From: Marasmius tenuissimus
Lineage: Eukaryota > Basidiomycota > Agaricomycetes > Agaricales > Marasmiaceae
Length of the DNA stretch: 64,000 bases
Direction: 5' to 3'
Assembly (NCBI GenBank): GCA_029532415.1
Contig: JAQOTA010000030.1
Coordinates: forward strand, 124,001 to 188,000
Shown here: positions 63,902-64,000 of the stretch, in pieces
How the letters are laid out: each line of letters opens with the position of its first letter
Numbering within the stretch: the first letter of the stretch is position 1
Position numbers and translations under genes: made by a program
The notes under the pieces: generated by a model
What the model saw: only the letters and a program-made list of their open reading frames with translations
Databases searched by the model: none
What the model was told of the DNA's origin: nothing

Positions 63902-64000
63902 GAGAGGGAAAGGGTAATGCTCCTTGTTGTATTTGTATCCTCAGAGCCAGTCAATGCGTTTGCTGACAGTAAAAAAAAAGGAACTTGGATTTATCGTCGT
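63902..64000. other. Promoter region of gene C (cut by the window edge)
   Basis: Contains the TATA-like ATACAAAT (minus, 63931-63938) and the CTCTGAGG/AGCCAGTCAATGC block shared with gene B's upstream side (AGCCGGTCAATGC). Confidence 0.4.

Overview
The window reads as nuclear DNA of a basidiomycete fungus, most likely an Agaricomycete. Genes are split by many introns of about 48-80 bp. A DUF6535-type membrane protein and a basidiomycete seven-transmembrane (7TM) family are present, and the retrotransposon is a fungal Ty3/Gypsy chromovirus. I cannot name a genus. No tRNA, rRNA or CRISPR was seen. Exon joins were made by eye from GT/GC-AG sites, reading frame and comparison between paralogues inside the window.

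Left part (1-23.2 kb): decayed and intact copies of three local gene families. (i) Large minus-strand genes with two N-terminal membrane segments, a Ser/Thr/Pro-rich middle and a C-terminal C4HC3 RING finger: copy A at 16.9-21.1 kb, fragments at 1-0.89 kb and 3.6-3.8 kb. (ii) 7TM genes: one intact at 6.5-7.9 kb, and broken copies at 5.3, 8.3-9.6, 13.1-14.5 and 21.8-23.2 kb. (iii) Tiny secreted-protein genes at 2.1, 3.2, 4.7, 11.3 and 15.7 kb. Two diverged blocks (1.2-2.6 and 4.3-5.3 kb) are direct duplicates.

Centre (24.3-40.7 kb): one large CACTA/CMC-type DNA transposon. It has CACTGGG termini, a 3-bp ACA target duplication and nearly identical inverted arms of about 2.4 kb. A full-length chromovirus LTR retrotransposon (26531-35320) has jumped into its left arm, leaving an ACTAA target duplication; the right arm still carries the empty site. 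The retrotransposon has 714-bp LTRs, gag and pol joined by a plausible -1 frameshift signal, and a spliced antisense gene behind pol.

Right part (40.7-64 kb): a broken DUF6535 gene (42.3-44.8 kb), two more large membrane-RING genes (B 49.5-54.7 kb, C 59.9-63.9 kb), two more secreted-peptide genes (47.7 kb intact, 58.7 kb truncated), a 1.2-kb CACTG-ended non-autonomous transposon with ATA target duplication (55372-56605), and three arrays built from GTACGTGA.

Main discovery candidates: (1) the membrane-RING family, whose copies B and C also carry FG dipeptides and a motif resembling the Gle2/Rae1-binding (GLEBS) segment of Nup98-type nucleoporins; (2) the recurrent placement of a short secreted-peptide gene at the 3' side of membrane-RING genes (four cases in the window), with 7TM genes interspersed. 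How these genes work together is not known; a peptide/receptor/ubiquitin-ligase module is only a hypothesis.
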